Assembly (NCBI RefSeq): GCF_003597395.2
Contig: NC_133774.1
Span: forward strand, 34,726,068-34,790,067
Source of the DNA: Chelonoidis abingdonii
Taxonomy: Eukaryota > Chordata > Testudines > Testudinidae
Direction of reading: 5' to 3'
Length of the DNA: 64,000 nucleotides
Position 1 is the stretch's first letter, and each line of letters starts with the position of its first letter. The notes beneath the pieces were generated by a model. It saw only the letters and a list, made by a program, of their open reading frames with translations, did no database searches and was not told where the DNA came from. The translations under genes were made by a program, and so were the position numbers. Shown here one piece after another: positions 27,501 through 36,500 of the stretch.

Positions 27501-30500
27501 TAACCCATATCTTGCAGAGACTTACATATATGCTTACCTTTATGCGCTCTTAGTAGTGAAGTCAGTCTGTCAGTTCCTCTACAGACAGAAATCAAAGGGA
27601 CTACACACAGTACATAAAGTTAAGCATGTTCATAAGTCTTTGCAGGATTTGGGCCATTGAAATAAGACACACTGATTTCTTTAGTTTGGCTAAGGGCTAA
27701 GTACTCAGCAGTGTTCAAGGAGGTACATGAACAAGTCTGATTATTGATAACAGTATTGGTTATGTAACTCTGGGAAAAGTTTGCCTGCAAATATGCAGCA
27801 TGGAGGAAACCTAAAAGCTAAGTTGGTTGCAAATATGCAACATGGCAGAACTCTAAATTTGATGCTAACAACTATCGGAATGTAATTGTAACCTATCTTG
27901 TAGGTTATTGTCTGCGACAAAATATTTGCTTTTCTAGAAGTGTTTTATGCAGCTAATGAAAGTTTTATATAGAAAGCAGACAGGTATTCAAAATTATATG
28001 GTATAAATTACTTTACATGTAATGCTGGTATAATACAATTACTGTCCAGTTAGCGATAAGTATAGGTATAGGAAAAAATATTGCAGTGAAAGCAGTTCAG
28101 AGTTTTAATCAGTCTTAGAGCATTTTGATGTTTTTGGTATAGCTGAATAATTTGTTTGTATCCAGTTATAGCTAAAGAAATTAACAACTAGCTCTTTTCT
28201 ATTTAGGTTACAACGGGAAGCATTCCAGTAAAGGTGGCTTCTGTAAAAATCCATTTTCCACAGTTAACTAAAGGAAACAATCCTCTGATGTATCTAACTG
28301 CACTGGATACAGATCAGGTGAAGAACTAAACTTCATCGATTGCAAACTGTAACTTGTGTAATAAATGTAATGTAGACTCATTAGAATAATGGTATAAGAG
28401 CTGAGACCTAGGACTCGACCATCAACAAGCAGCCATGGTGTGGTGACCTGAGCCTGCATTTCAATGTTTATATTGATGTTGTCTCCATTCGTTGGTAAAG
28501 TGGCTCCCCCATACTGAGAACAGGGAATCTCCACCTTTTCTTTCTTTTTAGTCCTAGTTGATAGGAGAAAGAGGTAGGATGCTCCAAGAGGTAGGCACTA
28601 GCCTAGGACATAGGAGTCTGAATTCATATCTCTGCTCTGCCACAGCCTTCCTTCATGACCTAGGGCAAGTCACTTAGTGACTCTGATCAATTCCCTATCT
28701 GTAAATATGGGGATAATAGTGTTGCCTAGTGTACCTGTCAAGGGTTGGTGGGAAATCTACTGATTTCAGTGGGAGCAGGATCTCAACTTCAGTGTTTAAT
28801 CAACAGTTAGCCCCATATCTGAGACTAGATTTAAGCATGTGTTGCTGTTAAAACTGTCAGGAATGGAACAGGCTCCTTCATTATTCTCCGTCGAGAACAT
28901 ACTAAGAATATTGCCCCCAGGGAAACTCACCTTATCTGAATGCACTTCCTTTATGTACGTTGAGGAAAAAACAGGGTCCAGTATTAGTGTAGACAATGTT
29001 TTCAAAATATTTCACGTTACACATAGGTCAAAGGTCATGGACTTCTCAACTGGACCCTCTTTCAAATCATAAATCAGTGTGTAAAATCTGATAAACGTAA
29101 GCTATTTTTTCTTAGAATTACCCCCAAAAAATTAAAGCAATTTAATTCTGAATTTTAAAGGAAATCAATACATTATCAATATTTTCCAAAAGCATTCAGT
29201 ATTTTACACACACACACACACTCACCCTTATGCTTCCACCAAGTATAATTCTGCATTTTCTTTTTAGGCTGGAGGTGTCAGTTGTGATGCAAAGATTAAT
29301 CCTTTGCAAATAGGAAAAACATCTTATTCTGCATCTTTCAAGAAAGAAAACTTCAGAGCTGCAAAAGAACTAGTAAGAAAAAGCTGTGACTATAACATCT
29401 GTGGTCCCAATCCTGCACTGTAATCCAGATAGGCAGACCTCTGTGCCATGCAGGGTGCTCTTGGCATCGGTGGTGCTCCACACAGGCTCAGCAGTCCACC
29501 TGCATAAATCACAATGCAGCATAGAGGCCTATAATTGTATTGTGTTGCTGTTTCCTCCTCCTTTGTGTATATTTTTTCTTTCTACAGCTAAAATTTCTGC
29601 AGAGTAACCACAGCCCATTTTCCACTACATATTACTCTGTGTGCATGCATGTATGTATTATTGTGTATGTGTAAATGGTTATCTCTTTTTCACAAAACAG
29701 TCTCTAATATTACTCCTTGCAGCTCACCGAACTTTATTCTTTCCGCTGCTCGTGTCTGTCTAGTTCGGTTTATTTTAGGTTTTCTTATAACGACCATCTG
29801 ACTATTAATATTGCTGCAGTCTTTGGATAACTGATATCACTAATGCTGACTAAATTAATCTAAACCGCCTCAGAAATAACTATAAAAATATGCTTATATA
29901 ACATTAAGAATCTATGTGAAATGAGACTTCTTGCTGGAGGAGATCCCTCTGAGTTAGGACTGAGGTATGTTGGTGGTGAAATATGAGTAAGCTTTCACTT
30001 ACACTGTTCATACTGTGTCTGTCCTATAGACAGAGGTGAAAGTAAGCCGGTCCGGTCCGGTACGGCGTACCAGTAAGAGCCAGTACGCCGTGCCAGACCG
30101 CACCAGCTTCTGCAGCGGGGATTTAAAGGGCTCTGGGCTCCCTGCCACAGCGGGCAGCCCAGAGCCCCTTAAATCCCACCCGCAGCTCCGGCAGCTGGGC
30201 TGGGCCCAGATTTAAGGGGCTCTGGGTTGCCACGGCTGTGATCAGGCGAGATCTCTTTAAACCCCCCACCCGTGGCCGGACTGGGGCCGGATTTAAAGGG
30301 CTCTGGGCTGCCGTGGCTGCGATCAGCCCAGAGATCTTTAAACCCCCTGACTGCGGCTCCGGCGGCTAGGCTGGGGCCGGATTTCAGGGGCTCTGGGCTG
30401 CTGTGGCTGCGGTGGGGATTTAAAAGGTCCGGAGCTCTGCGGTGGCAGGAGCCCCAGGGGGCTCCCAGCAACCTCTGCAGCTGGGAGCCCTGGGTTGATT

Positions 30501-33500
30501 TAAAGGCCCTGGGGCTCCCGGCCATAGCCGGTGCCCCAGGGCCTTTAAATCTTGAGAGGCACCTCCTCTTCCGATTGAGGCCACGCCTCTTCTGGTTGAG
30601 GCCACGCCCCTCTCAGGACTCAGGCAGTACCCGTAAATCCTGTAAATTACTTTCACCCCTGCATATAGATAAGGAGGGGGCTTTAGCATGGGTCATAAGC
30701 ATTTAATTAGTACATACAGAATAACTAAGTTAAGAAACTTGGGCAGCAAGGACCAAGAAGTTTAGAATTAAAACTGTAGTATTTGTTAAAGTGAATTATG
30801 CTTTTTAAAATCATGCTATACCTCTTTTCCCCCTTCTCTGAAAGAATTGTAAGAACACACACTGTAATACAATTACATGCAAGCTGAAAGACCTCACACT
30901 GAAAGGAGAGTATTTTGTAAATGTGTCTACCAGAATCTGGAATGGGACCTTTGCAGCTGTAAGTATCAGGTACCTTTTGATGGGAGACATTATACCCATG
31001 TATGTCATGCTCGCTGATATTTTTGAAACATAACACTGAAAGCGCCCCTTCCATAGCAATCCCTTCTTCTTCTTGTTTTACATTATTTTGTCTATTATCC
31101 TAAATCAAAAATTTGCAACTGAAGCTAAAATAGATATTAAGTCTGTGTAACAAACCATTTAAAATATGAAATAGAGAGAGAGAGACACCCACTGAGGCAT
31201 TGCAGCTACAATGGTGACACAAACCTTCACATGGTGTTTGCTTTTGCAGACTGTCCTATAAGCTCAAGTAACCAGAAACTAGCATTTCCATAGAGCTGAA
31301 AAAGACAGCACATGACAATAAGCCGCTGAAACAAAGTGGGCGAGGTAATATCTTTTATTGGACCCACTTCTGTTGGTTGAAAAGAAGCAGCTCACACAGA
31401 GCGCTTCTTCAGGTCTGGGGCCGACATGGCTGCAATAAATTCTTGTGCAGTCATATTATATTCTGGGGAAAAAAAAAAAAAAAACGATCTTCAGTTTTGA
31501 ACTGCAGCAAACCTTTCTTCCAGCTTGTCAGGATTTTTTTTATCATTTTTTGCAATTTTGAGAATTAATATTAATTTTACTTTTTTTTCAATTTGTGTTT
31601 GTTTTTATTTTTAAGATTTTTATTACTTGATTTTAACCTATTCAGCCATGGAGTGGCCTTCCTTATGGCCAGGGGCTTGTCATCCTCCTCACAGCCCTAG
31701 CCAGGGGTCTCTTATCTGCCTCACCAGCACCGCAGCCTTCCCCACACCTTCTGCATACAGGGATTGGGTGTCACTGGACCTGCAGCCATGCAAGGAGCCC
31801 TCTGCAGCCTTGCTATCATGGCCCCTCTTACTGACTCCTATGTCAGCAGGGCTGCAGAGGGCTCCCTGAGCTGTCGCATCGCCTGTGACACCCACTCCTT
31901 GAAGGTGCAGAGTGCAGGGGGCAGGCTCTATCCATTCCATTACTGATGGATATTTTATTCATCAATTTCAGCGTGTCAGCTGAAATCAACATTTACTGAT
32001 ATCTATGGATTTAAATTGGATCCTGCTTATATTGCATTCATTCTAATTATTCCAAAATACCAAAAGCCCAGAACTTGATGCCATCATTAGTGTTGTCAAT
32101 TTTTTTCCTCAGAAAAGGTGTGTACATTCGGTACAAAGATACAAAAACCTTTTGTTTGGGTTTTAAAGGGTCACTTGTCAAGGAAACAGATCCCAGATTG
32201 AATTTTACAGTATGCTTACAATATTTAAATAATAACCACGAGTATCACATTTTAAACTCCCACATGTCCTCCAAGACATAACACTAATCGTGAAAAATTA
32301 TCAGTCCTCTGAAATGAAATGATGTCTGTTTCTCAGCTAAGCAACCAACTAAAACTCTCCTAACGTTCTGGGTTTGTTTGCAGTCTCAGGCATATGACGC
32401 ACTGTCTGTGTTTTGTCTGCCAAGTCTTGTGACTGGGTATTGAAATTTACTAGCAGGATTCTTGTAAATGTCAATACTTAAACCATAAAAAAAAAAGCCC
32501 TCAGGTCAGACTGATAGTGTAATAGGCTTATGAGAGTGTGCGAATCAAGAATCAGCCTGCCTTTATAGCAGCCTTTTTAAGAATGTATTTTTTTCTAATG
32601 AGCTGAACCAAGAATACTTGGATGTTGTTTTAGATACACGAAAGGTCAGAATAAAAGGGGGTAAATGGCTGTGCATTGAGAGAGCAGGAAAGACAGCAGG
32701 TAATGCTGGCTTCCCTCTAGCAGAAAAAAATCTGTTACAGTTTTCCCTCTCATCTCATGGCCGCATATCCTCCATTTGATTGTCAGTACTCCAGCATGGA
32801 CAGCCGTTTATAGATGGCACTGCATGCCCATAATCCTTTGCATTTAGAATGACAGGCATTCTGTGTGAAAAGGATGAAGGGTATACATGCATCTGTGAAG
32901 CAGGGAAGAGAAAGGAGAGTGTTCTGAGAAGTCAACAGTTAAGTAGAGAATGATGATTCAAGAGATAAAAGGACCAAATATTTATCCTATCTGGGATAGC
33001 TTTTCCAGTACTCCATGCAGTGGTTAGAGTTCTGCCCACATTCCTCTACTAACACCCAACCCATTCCTACAGCACTCTTTTAGACTGGTATCCCAGTACT
33101 GTTGGTCGCGTATGCAAAGTGTCACATGGAACACAGTCGTACTGAACAGGCAATGTTTGAACTCCTGCACAGACTCCACTAGCACTGGAAATATTAATGG
33201 AAGGAGATGGGATCTTTGGGTCAGGCACAAGAATACTTTTTAAAAGTATTCCATTTTTTACCTTTTTCAGTCCAGAAACAGTGAGGAGGATCAGATCCTG
33301 AGGGATGGGGGGAAAACAGATGGTGCTAGGAAAAAGTAAAGGGAAGAAAGGCAGAGAGAAGTTGGATAGAGACAAAGGAAAAGGAAGGGAAAAGCACATT
33401 CTCATTTTACACTTCTTTTAAATGCCAGAACTATGTCCCCATCCCCGTGCTATATTGCCTTTCCATTTCTCCCCCTCCCTCTGATTCTCTGGCCACCTTC

Positions 33501-36500
33501 ACAGCTAAACACCAGCAAAACTTTTCAAACAATGACAGATATTTCAATATCTTCTTTTCTCTGAACTATATGATGAAAAGAGGGGTTTTTTTAATAAAAA
33601 AAATCTTAATTATTAATGGTAAGCATAGCAAGGCTGAAGTGTGCATTACTGGCATATTTATTCATTACTTTCCTGTAGATACTGGATCAATAAGCATTGG
33701 CAAATATAATTCCAGTTTTTGGAATACTGTAATTATTTTCAGCTCTAAAGTAACATTGAGTTAAGGAGAATTATTTTAAAACATCTTCATTATAGGAATG
33801 CTTTGATCAGATATTTACAAGTTTATTTTTCTATTGCAGTCAACTTTCCAGATGTTACAGCTGACAGCAGTTGCGGAAATTGATACGCATAACCCAGAAT
33901 TATTTATAATTGGAGAGAATACCCTACCTGTGAGTGTTGTTCAATGGAAGTGTTTCCTTGCTTTATATTTTACTGTATCTAAAAGCTAATATTTGATTGT
34001 AATGTCCCTGAGAGGTATGTAGCAAGTCACAGAAAATCTGCTCATTTGCTTGAATACGTTAAGTTGATTTTATTCACTTGTCTGTTTTAGAGTTGTTGAA
34101 AATGTTAGTTTCAGCTGGCTGGTGTTTCTACAAATGCTGTTTAATTTGTGTGAGCTTGCACACCTGACTTTTGTTGTGAATGAACTCCAAAACTACCAGC
34201 AAAACTCAGTAGAAACTGCTGAGGTTCAACTGATTTCATGTAAAAAATGTCAAATTTTACATTAGTTTTACCATAAAATAATAAATTGACCTGGATTCAT
34301 GAACTTTAGGAAACATTTCAGTAAATCTCATCTGAGTTTTGAGTTCTATTTGCATAGGTGCATTTTGGTATAATTGTGAAAGTTTTGCACAGTTCTAATG
34401 ATGACCAAAATCACATCTACTTTGTAACATGTTGCAGAGTATACTCCAATTTATAATGGATTTAATATGGTCATATTTAATAATCTTGATGTTCTAGTGA
34501 CTCTTATCTTAAATACTCTTTGTTGTACACACTGCTATGGTTTAGGATGTTTCCTCCCAAGGATTTAATTCATTAATATGTAAATTTAAATAGTGTTGGG
34601 AAAATGCTTTGTTACAACAGTAGAAACGAAAACATCTCCCTCCCTTGGTCTGGGCATGGGCTGACATTACTTCACCTGGAATACTGGTTTTGTATTTCTT
34701 TTTGGAGACTTTCCGAGCCCATCTGATCCAAAAAATAGATCTATTTCAAGACCTTTGGGGATTGGAATGCAACTCAAGAAACGAGCTAATAAGGGAGTCG
34801 GCTTAGTGATGATGATGTGCATCAGCACCCAGCTGCAGCTAATGGAAAATCCAATTAAATATGTACTAGGGCAGTTATTGATTGACCTATCTCCAAGTGG
34901 AAATAAGGCCAAAGCACAGTACTACTTCTATCGTCATTGTTCCCATGAAACATTGCACTTGGTAAAGAGATTCTAAATGGGTCCATTTGTACTCAGGCAT
35001 ATAGTCAGTTCCTGGACAACTGCTGAAAAAAAGAGAAAGTATATTTGTGGGTTTGAAGAATTTCACACTATCCCCAAAACAGTAGATGCCAGTGTTTGAA
35101 CTAGCATGATACGTGGAGTGTCCTAGATCATTTTAATTGCTTGACAGCCCTAATCTACAGTAATCTTTTATGTATCCTGCATTATAAGTCTTTTTGATCC
35201 ACAACTGAGTTGAGAGGTTCGGTTACGGCATCATGTATTCAGTAGAGAGTTAGAAAAATATACATGATGTGCAAAATGAATATTAGAAGAGTGTATGTGT
35301 CTCCTCTTTTTAATGATTCCAGATCATCTGAAAAAAATATCATTTCTAGTTCTCTTAGGGTGGAAATCCTGGTCGCACTGATTTCAGTGCAAGTTTTGAC
35401 ACTGATTTGAATGGTTCATATTGCAGGTGTGATTTTGGCCATATTGTACTGGTTTGGGGGGCAGGGGGCGATGTTAGTTTGCAGTATTTTTATTTCAAAG
35501 GACATTTCCTTCAAATCAACTTGGACCCTCAAGTCTCTCTGCCACCAGAGGTTTGTATGTAAATTCAGGTTTTCTCCATCTCTTTCTCTCACTTCTCAAA
35601 TTTCCCCTTTCCATGTCAGATGGTTGCATGCCTCACTGAGAATCCCTTACCAAATAACTTAAAATGTTTTGATTTTTAGATGAGATATTTAAAGCGTCTT
35701 ATGCCCCCTTACTCCCTTGTGCCACCATGCAAGCTGGGCCACATTTTGGCCCTAAGAGAGTGCCATTTGTATGTAGTAACTTTTCAAAGTGTAGAGCTGC
35801 CTTTTCAAAGGAGGCAGCTTCAGCATTATTTTAATATCCGTAACAGTTCCAGCCAACCTTCACATAAAAGCAGCTTTTCCCTTATTGCAAATTAGAGAAG
35901 CTTGTTTTCAGCACAAATGAATGTCGTCCCTGGGTAATTGGGTGGAGCTTTTTAGATGTACTTGGTATAAGAAATCTTCAGATTTTTTTCCAGTTAGAAA
36001 GCACTGCCAGTTGAGAACAAAGTACAGAAAGTTTACCTGCTAAAATCATTATTGTGGCTGTTCAGTTATAAAATGCATGAAGATTGTTGCAGTGAAATGG
36101 ATACACATAGCCACACCTAACATAATAACAGGGTTCCAATGGTAAATCGTTGACGTGTCAGTGTGGCTTTCCCAGAAAGCTTGAGACTAAATTCCATCAG
36201 ACACAGCTGAGAGCAAGCAACCCTGAAAAAATACATTGCTGTGGTTTATCAGATTTCAAAGCGAGCAAAATCTGTTCCCATTATAACTCTTTATAAACAT
36301 TAACTTCTCACATATGAAAATTAAAATGTGCCTCCAAAACGTTTAAAGTTTCTTAAACATGCAAGTAGTATTAATCAGATGTGAAGTTTATAAACCTTAC
36401 ACTATGAGGTCTAGAAGAGCAATTGTAAATATCCATCCAAGTTTATAATCGGACTTAACCCATGTACAACTAACTAGTTCCATGGTAGCTGTCACCTGGA

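Noticed and set aside
30169..30706. Open frames of 118-144 codons on both strands
   Set aside because: They lie within the GC-rich internal repeats of a hAT element.
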